The position numbers and the translations under genes were made by a program. 64,000 nt of DNA from Megalonaias nervosa (Eukaryota; Mollusca; Bivalvia; Unionida; Unionidae): positions 1 to 64,000 of the forward strand of contig JAECUM010001855.1 in assembly GCA_016617855.1 (NCBI GenBank). The letters run 5' to 3'. Positions 1 through 12,895 of the stretch are shown piece by piece; positions within the stretch are counted from its first letter, which is position 1; each line of letters opens with the position of its first letter. The notes below the pieces were generated by a model, which saw only the letters and a list, made by a program, of their open reading frames with translations, did not search any database and was not told the origin of the DNA.

Positions 1-162
1 TTTTTTTTTTTTTTTAAATTCCACGTTCATATTTTCCTGTATTTTACACACGTCTACATTACATTTTTCCACGTCAAAATCTCGTCATTGCATTGTGACC
101 GTTAATTTGGTTACATATTAATCACCATAACGGTTAAAAAAATCCTAACACTGTCGAAGTTA

Positions 163-543
163 CAATGCAGCACTGTGAAAGTTACAACTAAAATGTTAAC
201 ATAATATAGTGTGTGTGTGTGTTTTAATTTTTAAAGTAGCTTTAAAAAATTTTTCAGTCATATCGATACGATGTCTGCAATGTGGCAGTTAATAGTGATT
301 TCTAGCACTGGGGCATCATGCCGCAGATGTGTAGCATCATGTCCCATTCAGTCATATTATCCAGACACCAAGCCGACCAGTCCTAACACTAACCTCTTAA
401 TGCTGAGCGCCTAGCGAGGCACCTGTTGGTACCATTTTTTTAAATCTATGGTATGACTTGGCCGGGGTTCGAAAGCGTGACCTCCCGCATCCGAGGCGGA
501 CATTGTAGCACAGTGAAAGTTACGACTAAAATGTAAACATAAT
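163..543 (-). repeat. tRNA-SINE copy 1, truncated, between 43-bp direct repeats
   Basis: The SINE occupies about 206-500 in minus orientation with its (GT)n tail at 209-221. The box B region is decayed and the box A head is missing. Immediately outside lie near-identical 43-bp direct repeats, 163-205 and 501-543 (5 mismatches). Confidence 0.85.
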
Positions 544-747
544 GCAAGTTGGAATATTGTAATTAACGCGGACTGTTGTCATAATGAGGCATTGTTGTAT
601 TGACAAATTATGACAACAGATGGAGCCGTTAGATTAATCACTGCTGATGGAGAACAGTCCTGGGGCCAGTTTGGGGCCGATTCTAAGCAAGGAGGACACG
701 GAGCTCCTATTCTACCAACAAACATTGGTTAACTTGCCCAACCTTGC

Positions 748-750
<3 letters not shown>

Positions 751-800
<50 letters not shown>
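751..800. repeat. (GA)n microsatellite
   Basis: A pure 25-copy GA tract. A (TTTA)n-like stretch follows at about 868-903. The open frames across both are low-complexity and not considered coding. Confidence 0.97.
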
Positions 801-801
<1 letters not shown>

Positions 802-1179
802 ACTCTTATTTAGTATTTATCGTTCTAGCAATGTCAGTCCAACTATATTTTCAAAATATCATTCACTTTTTATTTATTTATTTAATTATTTATTTATTTA
901 TTTCTCTTAACAGACTGGTCGAGAATCCAGGATTGTTCATTGTAATCTGACTAAAACCGGACGAATGCCAGATCTAGATACTAGTGTATAACAGGATTCG
1001 AATACGACTCAGTGTTATAGATTCACTTCTTCCTTCCGTCTGTACTTTCTGTCTGTAAACAAAGGTAGTTATACTTTACTGCTGGAATTCACCAAACTTA
1101 TTTCATACGTTGTTGGTATTGCAAATACATATCAGAGGGGATGGATTTCTAAAGGAAGTTGGATATTATTTTTTTTAGC

Positions 1180-1312
<133 letters not shown>

Positions 1313-1814
1313 CTGTACGTTTCGGTTTTAAATAAGGAGATATTTAATTAAAAATGAGTAGGGTTTTGCGATACCGATCTCATGAAGTTGCACAAACAAG
1401 CATAGGATGACACCAAACTCTTTAAACTAATGGTATATTTTAATTTTGGTTTTATTATGCGTTACATGTAAACCGCAATTATAACAAAGAAATGGTGTTT
1501 TGGTGAGTTGCTATTTTGTGACAAGTAGTTATACCTATCCGAAACATCGCAAATGCCTTTCCCCCACTGCTCCCCCACCCCCATTTTTAAAGCACTTAAT
1601 TAAAAAAAAAATTTGTTTGGTTGGTTGTTGATGATGCTGTGTTTTGTTTTTGTTTTGTTTTGCATATTTGGTTATGGAAAACACTGGTGTTGTTAAATAA
1701 TTAGGACTGCTTAAATAGTTGTTAAAAAAATGTATACAACGACCATTTTATGAAATCAGAGAAGTTTACTTAAAATAAAAATAAAAAAAACTCTGGACGT
1801 CATATGATACCTAC

Positions 1815-3252
1815 TTGTTTTATTGTTTGAAACGATTTTACCATTCCTTAATGCTCAATTCAACAAAATCTTTGAATCCAGCTATTTCCCTAAACAGTGG
1901 GAGAAGAATATTATCTGTCCTATATATAAGTGCAGTGACAAAGAGTGATCCAAACAAATACAGAGGCATTTCTCTTTCTGATACTCTGTGTAAGGTCTTT
2001 ACTGATGTATTGAATACTCGTATGTACACGTAGGCGTAAGACAGTGGTCTAATAGACGAAGCACAAGCAGGCTTTAGGAAAAATACTCCAAATGGGGCAG
2101 TATCTTAATTATTCAGGCTGGAGCTCAGAAATATACATCCAAAAGAAAAGGTAGATTTTATTGCGTCTTTGTCGATTTTAAAAAGCTTTTGATAAAGCAC
2201 ATCATAATAAATTATGGTCGTCAGTAATAAGCAAGGATATGAATGGTATAATAGTAAACATTTTAATAGATATGTATAGAAATCTGAAAAGCTGTGTGTA
2301 GCAGGATCATATTTAGAATTTTAGATATTCATGTTTTAATTGAGCAGAATCAGGTATTTTATTATTTGATATAATTCATGTTCATTGCTAACTGAAATAA
2401 AGTCACCAGTTGCAATTATTGTGTTTTTCTCACTTTACACACAATCAGGCAACCTTGAACCAGGATTACCTGTTCAAGTTTTGTTCACTCTGATCAATGA
2501 GGCTAACTGATTAAACTGATTACTGTTCACGCTAATTTTGTTCTGTTATTGTACAGGTAATAAGTAACTTCCCGATTGGTCAGTTTACAACTTGTCTGTA
2601 TCAACAACATAGCATGAACAGCGTAATAGTGATAAGCAGTCAGTCCAGTAGATTGTTTCTGTAGTGTACTGTTCATAGGATTGTGTTGCACTCACTTTAC
2701 ACATATATAGCCAATTAGGCAACCTTGAAACAGGATTACCTGTTTAAGTTTTGTTCACTCTGAGCAATGGTCTCCCTTTTTATTAACGATTTGATTACAC
2801 GCCTGAAGCTCGAATGCAATAGAGGTGTATTTATCTCAGAAGATATTGATGATATTTTTGCAATACTTTACACTGATGATGTCGATAATTGTGCCGATAC
2901 AGTAAAGCTACTTCAGAACTAACAAAATATTATCGAACGTTTCTGTGATAAAACTGGTATGATGGTCAATCTCGATAACACTAAAACCATTGTTTTCAGA
3001 AATGGGGGATATCTCAAAGCAAAAGAAACGTAATCTTTCAAAGAAAGTCGTATTGAGTGTGTGCCTTGTTACAAGTACATGGGTCTATTTTTCACCCCAA
3101 AGTTCATTTGGACGAAAGGCAAGCAGATATTAGTGGCTCAGGCAAAGAAAGCGACTTCAAAGATTCTGAATTATCAAAAAACGACTCGGCTGTTTCATAT
3201 GGAGGCGGATTACCGCCATAATTCTCTGCATGTATTTTCTAATCTTCTTTGA
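1815..3252 (+). pseudogene. Decayed non-LTR retrotransposon (LINE) reverse transcriptase
   Basis: Fragments in order: 'YRGISLSDTLCKVF' (RT fingers), then about 2041-2210 'DEAQAGFRKNT' and a 'FVDFKKAFDKxHH'-like block needing frame shifts, then 'NLKSCV'. After an interruption at about 2320-2765 comes 'SLFINDLITRLKLECNRG', a YTDD-type catalytic box ('ILYTDDVDNCAD'), 'VNLDNTKTIVFRNGG' and 'YKYMGLFF'. Several stops and frameshifts make it a dead copy. The clade is uncertain. Confidence 0.85.
2429..2770 (+). repeat. Insertion with ~72-bp direct repeats inside the LINE remnant
   Basis: 'ctcactttacaca...caggattacctgtt...gttcactctga' occurs at 2429-2500 and again at 2691-2770 (about 85-90% alike), with about 190 bp of unrelated sequence between. 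The block sits where the RT should continue from 'NLKSCV' to 'SLFINDL'. Confidence 0.7.
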
Positions 3253-3478
3253 TGCGTTATTGTAAATGGCTGCTTGCAAGTGCTACTTTTATAATAATTT
3301 CTATATATACTACATTCTTCACTGATGTAAATTGTACGTGGCAGTTTGCAAGTGTTACTTTCTTTCTGCATTATTGTCAATGGCTGCTTGCAAGTGCTAC
3401 ATTCATAATTCTAGTCATGAATTTTCTATTCTTCATTGATGCAAGCTGTAAATGGCTCCTTGCAAGTGCTTATATGAT
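3235..3478 (+). repeat. Higher-order tandem repeat, 'tggctgcttgcaagtgctac' core
   Basis: The core appears at about 3263, 3335, 3377 and 3450. The spacings are about 72, 42 and 74 bp, so a ~115-bp unit of two sub-units is present about twice. The open frame through it is repeat-driven. Confidence 0.7.
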
Positions 3479-3857
3479 ATAATGCACAGATTATAGAAAA
3501 TTATGTATGTATACTCGTGATGAACACCATACTTAACTCCTTGACAACATGGGGCATATTATATTTACTTGTATTGTCTTTTGTGATATGGGCCGGTGGC
3601 CTAAATTACTGACTAAAGTAGATTATTATTATTGTTGTTATTCGTTGAATTAATTTTGTTTGTGAATACTATAGATTTTACCTTTTCGGTCTTAATTCAC
3701 TAGTGTGGCAATCTTTCACAGCACACCGTAAACTATTGGTATATATGTATTTATTGATTTGAAATACAAACAGAACCCTTTGGAATATGTTGGGATGTTT
3801 GTTTGTTTGTTTGTTTGTTGTTGTTGTTTTTTCGTTGTTTTTTTTTTCTTATCCAGA

Positions 3858-4066
3858 CAGTGGCGTAGCTTGGGGAGGGCAGGGGGGACAGTTGTCCCGG
3901 GGCATCATGTGCCAGGGGCGCCAAAATGAGGAAAATACAACTATTCGTTATCTCAGATGCACTCGAAGGGGGCGCCAAGTTTATGTTTTGTCCCCGGGCG
4001 CTAAGTACCGGGGGCGCCAAGTTTATGTTTTGTCCCGGGGCACTAAGTACCCTCGCTACGCCACTG
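3858..4066. mobile_element. hAT-type MITE with perfect TIRs and 8-bp TSD
   Basis: Termini are CAGTGGCGTAGC at 3858-3869 and GCTACGCCACTG at 4055-4066, a perfect 12-bp inverted repeat. The flanks are TATCCAGA at 3850-3857 and again at 4067-4074. An 8-bp target duplication with CAG...CTG ends is typical of the hAT superfamily. The interior is GC-rich with repeated 'gggggcgccaagtttatgtttt' units and no transposase. Confidence 0.92.
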
Positions 4067-4074
4067 TATCCAGA

Positions 4075-4790
4075 ATTGTGTTTGACACGTTATGTTTGAG
4101 CAAAAGCATGATGATGTATTGACATACTGAGTCTTGTATCAGCAAAACACCTGTAAGGAACAAATTTAAACAGTCAAAAGTTTTATTTTCAATTTTGTAT
4201 TATCTCTTTTAACTTGCTCTAGTATGGGGGGGGGTCTTTTCTTCCAGAAGTTTTAATTTTTCTGTCTTATTTAACGCATTTGCAGTCTCTTTTTTTTTTT
4301 GCATTTTTTTCGTTTTCTTCCTTTTTTTATTTTATTTCCTTGTTACTGTTTATATTTTCGTTGAAGATTTAAATAAACTCATCATGGTTGATCTCATTGT
4401 CACTTAAAGCGTCGGATACGGAATCATTAGTACAATTTAATTTGCTAACAAGAGACGTAACTAAAATCATCATGCTTTAATATTTTCTTATAAATAAATT
4501 TTCCATGAACAGCTTTTGAGATAATTCGTATCAGTGTAAAGCAGCAAAATCCAAAACATCCATTAGTATTCCTTTAACTGCTAAACCCAACCCAGCTGTA
4601 GACACACTTATAACAGGAGAAACTGTTTCAATCTCGGTACCTAATTCAAGCCTCGTATGGTGCTTATTATTTCTGTCTAAAAACACCTCTTTTTAAACAA
4701 ATCAATTTTAATTTCGCTGATTTTAGGCAATCTAAATTTATTGTCATTAACAGTTATGCCGTGTTCTGCACGTGTGCCTTACACTATGTG
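4075..4790. other. No recognised feature
   Basis: AT-rich with poly-T stretches near 4290-4330. No exon-like, RNA or repeat structure was recognised. Confidence 0.6.
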
Positions 4791-4920
4791 TCAATTTGCT
4801 TAAGGCACACTATGCAAAGCTTGCACATCGTGGGATATAACCGTTTTGCACTTCGCGTCCACCTTCGGCGAGAGTCCGCCGTACGTATACCAGATATGAC
4901 AATATCACTTGGTGTCGCGA

Positions 4921-4979
4921 GGTTACATTATTTGTCTCTCGACTCGGCAGAGCCTCGTGGGGAGACAAATAATGTAACC
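4921..4979. repeat. Perfect 18-bp inverted repeat (hairpin)
   Basis: Arms 4921-4938 (GGTTACATTATTTGTCTC) and 4962-4979 are exact reverse complements with a 23-nt loop. It lies in a locally CpG-rich island, about 4830-5020, unlike the AT-rich surroundings, which suggests the core of an inserted palindromic element. Confidence 0.85.
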
Positions 4980-5039
4980 CCTTGAGTGGGATTCCCTAGT
5001 CTCGGTGCAAACCCCGGCATAGCTTCTATTAGCTAAAAA

Positions 5040-8000
5040 CTAAATGAGAAAAACATTCCTTGTAAAGATATAACAGAAATCATATGGAAAACTTGAATCA
5101 TCCAAGACGGATACCTTTATCATTACGGAGACTGTGCCAGTGCAAATTACTCCTGGCATGAGTTGCACCCTCCACGATATTGAACAGTATTGCATTTTAT
5201 ATTTACTTCACTAAATGGCAAGCCGCTGCTTCTGTAGTGACAACGATTGAATCAATTGTTGTCAAAGGCACAACCACATCACCAACAAAGCAACTAACAT
5301 ATCTTTTATTTATGAAGGATTTTTTTTTCCATATACTTTGTCGTCCTAATTCTCTCCTGCTTTAAAAAAAAAAAAAAAAAAAAAAAATTGTTAAAGTTTC
5401 AATGCCAGCAGGCTAGCACTCACTGTAGACACAGGTAACCCCAGTTTCAATGACAAAAATCCAATTAAGTAGTTTGTATCATTTGATGCCGTGTAATCTT
5501 TCATTTTGTTCTGTAAACTAAGTTGTCGATTGGAATAAATCTGCTAATCAGTGATGCCAGTATACATTTCAACATCTGACAATGATCTAGAAATTTTGTA
5601 GCAGTTCCAGGTTTAATAGATATTTCTTATGTCTTCACTAATCGACCGTAAATCGATCTGGAAAACTTGTTCTTGACGGAAAAATTGTAATCAATATAAA
5701 TATATAAGTCAAAATGGTCCTGAAGGCATAGAAAATTCGCAGCAATAGCAGACCATTATTCAAAATTATCAAAATGACTTGTAGACTGTCATGCAGATAT
5801 TTATAGATGAATTAAAGAAAACGAAAGACGGTTGGACGAGAGGTCAAATATACAAAGAAGCAAAATGAAGGGAAAATGTTCAGTGTTAACGTAGAAAAAA
5901 TGAGCATTTATACAATGAGATGTCATATAAAGTAAAAATAAACCAACAATAAATTAAAGTCTGAAACATTTCCTTCAGCAGTTCCGATATTATTAGTGTT
6001 GAAAATTTGATGAATTCTTACTCAAACAAATTGACGAAAGGCTTGCTATATAAATCAGAGGATTTCTTCATTGACATACAATAAGGTTCAAAGTTTCCGG
6101 AATTCTGAGGAAATAAACAGGCAGACAAAAATTCGTTTCATAAATCAGACGATTTTTCACAGTTGGGTAATAAGTTTCAACATTTGATGATTTCTAGTGC
6201 GCATGAAAAACATCCGAGAAGCATATACAATTGTAAAGACGGCTAGAGCAAAGGGTACAGGAATACTGAAGAAACATCAAGTAACTGAAAAATCTTAAAC
6301 AAAAACTACGTAGACTCAAGCACCAATATTTTGACAACAGTTTACAAATGAATCTGAAATTCAAATACTAGAACGTCTAAGATCAAAATGAAGTGAAGCA
6401 GGGTCCAACTTCGAATTCTGATAGATGACCAAAATATGAGTAGGGTTAAAGGGAAGAATCAGTACAAAGTACCCACAAAATATAGCCAGGGCAATAGGAA
6501 TTTCAGTGCCGACGGAATGCTGTTAAATTAATACACTAAAATATAAACTAGACTGGAAACAAGTTCGAACGTGGAACAACGTTTGTCCCGAGACAGAAAC
6601 ATCGTTTACAAAATATAGCGTTTCTAGGATAAAATATAATTAGGATTTAGAAGAGGTTTTACGAAGACCTGTGTATTCTTTGGTCAAATAAAACCACACG
6701 TTAGAAAAAAATATAGTCTTTAAGAAACTAAATTTTTAAAAATAAAATGAATGGTACGAAACTGATACTATAAGTCAGACAAAGGCAATTTCCCTCACCA
6801 GAAGATACCATACGACGAAAAGAAAGAGAGAGAAAAAAGGAAAGTTTAAAATGCAGATAAGGAAAGTACTAATATGCTAGTTCTTTTCAAGTCAGTGTCA
6901 ATCCAAATAAATAGCCATCACCGAGATAAGTATATATGTAAAATATGCTTGATTTGTTTGTAATACGCAAAAAACATTAGCAGAATTTAGTGCGACATTA
7001 AAGATGTAAAGATGTCATGGAAAATATAAGAGACCAGTAAATACATTCTAGCTGCCTTCTGTACGCACCTCAAGTCAATCCATGGGATACATAATCCACT
7101 AGCTTACAGAGAAACAGCTTGTATTCAAATATTTTACTATGTATTCGGTAAATCACAAAACTTGTGCATGAAGAATTAAAATATAAAAATGGAAAACCCA
7201 TGATAATCATAGATGAAGATGACAATGGTTTTAATTCAATAAATATATGCGATATTTGCAATAAAATTGTGTTGTTAAAGGCAGCTAGCATCATAGGTAT
7301 AATAACGTGTAATAAAGTTCGTTGCTACAATCACTTATAAACATATACAGTCCAGCACATAGCTAATACAATTTAAATTACAAATATCAAAAATATACCA
7401 CACTCCGCCTTTATAATTTGTTAAGTTATGGCAGCCACCTCCTTAACAAGGAGTTAGTTATACACGGTTTTGATCAGAAGATACCGTCCATACCGAATAA
7501 TAATCTGAAATATATTTAATTCTGCAAGGATTTAGTTCACAGTTGATAAGTTAATGAAAGAAGGAAACAAAATAACAGCTAAAGGAGCAATAGGTGTATA
7601 GATACATCTGGTTTATGGGGCAATCACTGGATAAATTGCTGAATAATTTAAGCAATGAAAAGCACATGGATACGACCAAATTGTTTCAATAACTCTGAAT
7701 ATTTTAGAAAGGCATGTATTCCTTGGATAGTGTCGGTAACATCAAACACAAGATCTTTACGCGCTACAGAGGACGAGAGTTTAATAAGTACTGTCCTCTA
7801 CATTGAGATACGAGTACCAGACTAACTAAATATATGAATATTAATGTAACCAGTCTGACAATTGAGCGGAAATAATTGCTGCATAGTGATGTTGCTTGAC
7901 AACAAAATCAGCCGAATGGTTGGGGAGGGGTTATACAGAACATCACGATTATTAGTTTAAACAATAAATATGGCGACAGTAATGCACGGCAGAAGGAAAG

Positions 8001-8280
8001 GAAGCGCTAGAGGTAAACTTTTCTCAATATAAAGGTAGCACTAGAGGTACTGATATGACTGATTTAATGAGTGATCATCGTATGTGACCCAGTAAGGATA
8101 CAGGACAGTAGCTTGTCACTGTCCCTGACATTTTCAGACCACAGTATGGTCAACAAGAATGCTGCTATAAGCTTCGTGAAAAAGTTGTACTCTTTAGTAT
8201 GCATATCAATAAAACCCGAGCTTACATTTAAAATAGCAGTTGAGAATTAATCGAAGTTTGACGGCTGTTTTATTTAAAAA
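5040..8280. other. Long stretch without recognised features
   Basis: AT-rich with a poly-A run near 5365-5387. No exon with conserved residues, no RNA gene and no tandem repeat was recognised on either strand. Short open frames here look random. Confidence 0.6.
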
Positions 8281-8303
8281 TATCACTAAACGTTAGTTCT
8301 ACA

Positions 8304-8375
8304 ATGTAAGACACCTCATTTGATATTCATGTTGTTAGTGCGATCAACATAAATATCAAGTGAGGCATCTTACAT
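8304..8375. repeat. 72-nt near-perfect hairpin
   Basis: Arms 8304-8327 and 8352-8375 pair at 22 of 24 positions. After a one-base step on each side the stem continues with ATGTTG (8329-8334) and CAACAT (8345-8350), leaving a 10-nt loop. A weaker outer pair, TAAACGT near 8287 and ACGTTTA near 8391, suggests a larger palindromic element of about 110 bp. Confidence 0.85.
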
Positions 8376-8614
8376 CTTGCATTACACTATACGTTTAATT
8401 TAGATTTGATGGAGTCTATGTCAGTCAGAAGTCACGGGAACTCAATCCGATTCCGACATCATTGCTGCTTGAGTGATTTGGTTCAATATTGCCTTCACTA
8501 ACCAATATTATCAATACTTCTCTCTCATACGGGGTATTCTGATCATTTTTTCTGAGTGCCATTGTTAAGCCTCTGTTGAAGAAATGACACATGACCTGAA
8601 TGATTTCAAGAACT

Positions 8615-9790
8615 ATCATCCTGTTTCTAACCTCTCATTCATTTTTAAACAAATCTTAGAAACAGTTTTTCTATCCCAGCTTGTATCTAATATGAATTCA
8701 AAGTCTTTTTAGCAATGTACATTCTGCATATCCCCTTCACCATAGTACTGAAACTGCTCTTCTGAGAATATTTAATGACCTTCTCTCTGCTTTGGATAGT
8801 GGAATGATTACACTCCTCACCCTCCATGACACTTGTCTGTGGCATCTGACACAATAGACCATAATATGTTACTTCACCATCTTCAGCATGTATTTGGTAT
8901 TCATGATACAGCCTTACTATGGTTCAAGTCCTACTTAGTCAACAGGACACAAATTGTGTCTGTAAATGTCAAACATTCCAGCCCAATTGGTCTATGTTTT
9001 GATGTTCCACAATACTCAATTTTCGTGCAGTTCTCTTCATTCTGTACATTCATCTGCTGTCATGTGTCAGTGATTGACACCTGGTGTCTCACCAACTGTA
9101 CACTGATGACACTCAAATATACAAATCTAGCTACCCAGCTGAAGTCGAGGCTACCATTCAAGGCAGAGACTGGTGCATTTCTGATGCCACAAGGCTCCGT
9201 TCTCTGCTCTGTTCTCTTCAGTCTACTACAAAGTACAATTTTACATAACCCACACATATAATAAATCAAAAAAACTATCAAACAATGCAAATTAAATATA
9301 GTAACATAACACCAACATGTTGTGTCCCTTAGTACATTCAACTCTGGATTATTGTAATTCACTTCTGTCTGGTTCATCTCAGCATCTACTACAGAAACCT
9401 CAAAAAGTTCAAAACACGGCTGCTGAGATCATCCTTAGAGTATGAAGAACTGAGTACACCATCCCCCTGCTCTGTAACCTTCACTGGCTATCCATTCTAT
9501 CCAGAATCAAACACTAAATCTGTGCACTATGCTACATTTCACTGAGTGTCTCCAGTCTAATATACCTATCTGACCTCCCATGTTTACACTCTCTCTAGAA
9601 ACTTATGCATCTCTTCCGACACTCACATTCTCTTTGTTCCCACTGTTAAAATGAAGTCATACAAAGAGTATTGTTTTGCTTAGCATGTCTAGCCACATGA
9701 AATGAATTGCCCATGGATCATAGACACAAGGACACTGTGTCCTTATTCAAGAGTGCTCTTAAAACTTATCTATTTCAACTACAAGAACTG
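8615..9790 (+). pseudogene. Decayed CR1-like LINE, RT and C-terminal region
   Basis: Recognisable fragments in order, in shifting frames: 'NYHPVSNLSFIFKQILE', 'ASDTIDHNMLLHHLQHVFGI', 'ALLWFKSYLVNRTQIVSVN', 'TDDTQIYKSSYPAEVEATIQ' (eroded YADD box), 'STLDYCNSLLSGSSQHLLQK', 'QNTAAEIILRV' and 'SLFKSALKTYLFQLQ'. The motif order and wording match CR1-clade LINE ORF2 ends. Multiple frameshifts and stops; the 142-residue open frame at 8833-9261 is only a piece. Confidence 0.88.
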
Positions 9791-12700
9791 ACTTAAAGAC
9801 TTAATAATGTTTTCTTCCTTAATTATTATCAGCATGTTTTTGTTTTGTAATTTCATGGTGTTTATCTGGTCACCACTGAAAAGGCCATAGGAATAAAAAT
9901 TTGCTTCTGAAAGTTTCTGAATGACAGTTAAGGTGCAGAGTATTTGGTAATCAGGATTGAATAGACTTTGTTTAAACTATATTAGTATGAAATTTTAGAA
10001 CAACAATTAATATTTAATTTAAGATGAGTAAATGCTCTTATATTACCACATTGACATATACTGTAGTATTCACACACCCTCCTGTTTCTTTGTGACCCCT
10101 ACTGATTTTAAAAAACAAAAGGCATCAAGGATATACAAAAAGCACCTTGTAAGTCATGTGATTCATAAGTTTATGATTTCCCATCTGACTGTTGCCAGGG
10201 GGTTCCAAGCACTGTCAGCTTGTTGGCATTTCAAATCAAAATGGGAGTTTCTTTAGTAACACAGTCACCATATTTACACGATTGAGTCTATGTTTTCAAG
10301 CAACAGATGTGATGTAGGTCACTATACATGATAATCTCAATAATTCTATAAAGTCTGGAGTTTCATCTCATTGTTAAAAAAATTTAGGCAACTTTTGTCA
10401 GCAGGTATTCATTGTCTTTAATGTACTGTTATTGAAATTTCTTTGGATATTGTACTCATGGACATTGTACATGATTTAAGCACACATCTAGCCAAAATGA
10501 CTGCTTCCATGTGCTCAAAAGATCAGCCTGAATTAGTCTAACATACACTATCTTTAGCAGTTATTAAAATAGGGAAAATAAATTTGCCAGACTAGACAAT
10601 ACCAGCTTCTGAAAGTGTAATGAATGAATTACCAAATACATAAAATGTGAAAAAAGTTATCAGCTCTATACAATTTACCTCTGAAGTCCAGAAAATGATA
10701 ATGACAAAACAGAGATAGCAGTTTTTTATTTGTGCACATTTGCAATAAGGCCCAGCTGTTTTACTCAGTAACCCATATTACACCCATCAATCATAGACCA
10801 AAATAAAGGGAATTAAATGTTCTTTTAACAATACCGAAGATATATAAGGCCTTTATAAATAACCAGTTAGACAACAGGGAAAAACAGGGAAACTTCTTTA
10901 TCTTTAAAAATGTAACCCTATGCAAAATACAAAACTGTAGACCACCACCTTTGACACTTTTTGCAATATGTTGTTAGTTTATATTAAAATTATGTTGATC
11001 TACCATCCAGAATGGGTGCTATGGTAGACATATTGGAAATCTTCATATGGTTTCTTTTTCTGAATGGCAAGTTGTATTGATATAGACTTTTTATTAACAC
11101 AGTTTATAATAATATGTTGTAGCAGGTCCTGAAAGAAAATATTGCTGTTCTGACATTTGTCATGCAACCATTGTGGCCATCTAAACATTCATATTTTTAC
11201 AACTCCTTTTGAAAGAATGTTGACATTGACACTGGGTTTTTACTAAAACACCTCTCTCTCTCTCTCTCATCAAAACCATTCATTGTATCCACCCATCAGT
11301 TTAAATATTTAAACAAATTTTTATGCATATGGACTCCCATCTCGACACATCATTTTATATTCCTAGGAACATCCAGCACTGGAGGGCTTGAATTTAATGC
11401 TTGCATACTCAAGTTGATTTTTTACAAAATGCAAACTGAGATTTCATGCACATACATCTCTTTTGCAAGTGCTAAATTTTATAGTAATATTCACACATCA
11501 TTAATAAAACTCCTGAAGGTATATAAATTCACAAAATAAACATGTATAATTCTGAGACATGAAACAAAGCTTGCTTTCGCGTTGGGTTCCTTTACTGTGA
11601 GATATTCTGATAAGTATAACCTGTCTTGAAAGACCATCCTTCTGCCTTAAAAAAATGGTCTCACCAGACAGGTGGTCTCTCATGATAGGTCATAATACTC
11701 TACAGTAAATATATATGTGCATGGAAAACCTGGTCTTTCAAGACTGGTGGTCTCACAGCAGTGGTCTCTCAAGATAGGTTTTACTCTTTGTGACTAATAC
11801 TGTGCCATAATGATAATACACAATGGACTATAGTGCACAAACATTACCTTTTAAGGGGATGAAGGATAACTCGTTTGCACTCAGTCATTTTATTCACAAA
11901 TGTGTAAATAGTTTTCTAAAATGATCTTTTTTTTAGGCAAAATCGGACTTGTACCATATCTTCTCTGCTGACTTGCTCTGCTAGTATAATATTGTACAAT
12001 GGCTAATTGCCAATTTTTGTGTTACATATATTATCCTGACCATGAAAACAATGGTTGTCCCTATTAAGTTCTTGTTCAGTCTGGTGAAGCTGATTGTTTA
12101 TAAACCTTTCATGGTAAAAAAGAAAAAAAAAAAAAAATACTTGGGCATATGTGATTTTAATTATCATAATGCACTGCAAAGCATGCCCTAAAAATAATAA
12201 TTCAGAAAAGAAATATTTGGCCATGCTAATTTTGAAAATGTATCAGTTTGGTTCCATGAAGGTTCAGTAGTTGTTATTAATAGTTGTGGGAATAAAAATC
12301 AAATCCTGATGATTCTTGGGTAAGAAACCTAAATTTGTAACTATTAGTTTGAGTGTAAAGAATGTGTACAGTATAAATATGCTAAATTGGACTAGTTTTT
12401 TTATTTTTATTTGAATTATTGCAAGGAATTTTGCAGTTGTTTTTTAACTTTTGCAAAAAGGTTTAAATCTGTTTTTCCAGTTTATTGATATTTAATGCTT
12501 CCATAACAGTGTAATTAGTATTGAAATTATGCTTCCTGGTGTATAGTTATAATTCGATATTACAAATCTGGCTGATTGTTCTGGGACTTTTTCAAGTTCA
12601 CCTTGTAATTCATGAAAGTTAGGGTCCCAACTATTGAAAAATAGGTCTTTGAAAGCTAATTCTTTAACATTATGTGGGCAAGCTGATAAATTAAGTCTTT

Positions 12701-12890
12701 AACAGGCATGAGGTATGATTGCCTCTCTGTATATTTTTGGAAATGTGAAAGTTATATTTAAGATAGCTAGTAATTTTGATGCCTAAGTAATTCATCTCAT
12801 AGAGATTTTCTAAAGGATGTTCCTTCCAAGGAATATGAAATACTGATTTTGATATTTTGTGCTTGTTACTTGCATTTTTGGAGTTGGAAT
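9791..12890. other. Mostly featureless intergenic DNA
   Basis: No gene recognised. A short (CT)n run lies near 11252. At 11,620-11,780 a motif close to 'tggtctctcaagataggt' recurs three or four times, and its open frame is repeat-derived. Confidence 0.55.
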
Positions 12891-12895
12891 TACAG

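Noticed and set aside
647..950. Glu-Arg-rich frames
   Set aside because: They run through a (GA)n tract; low complexity.
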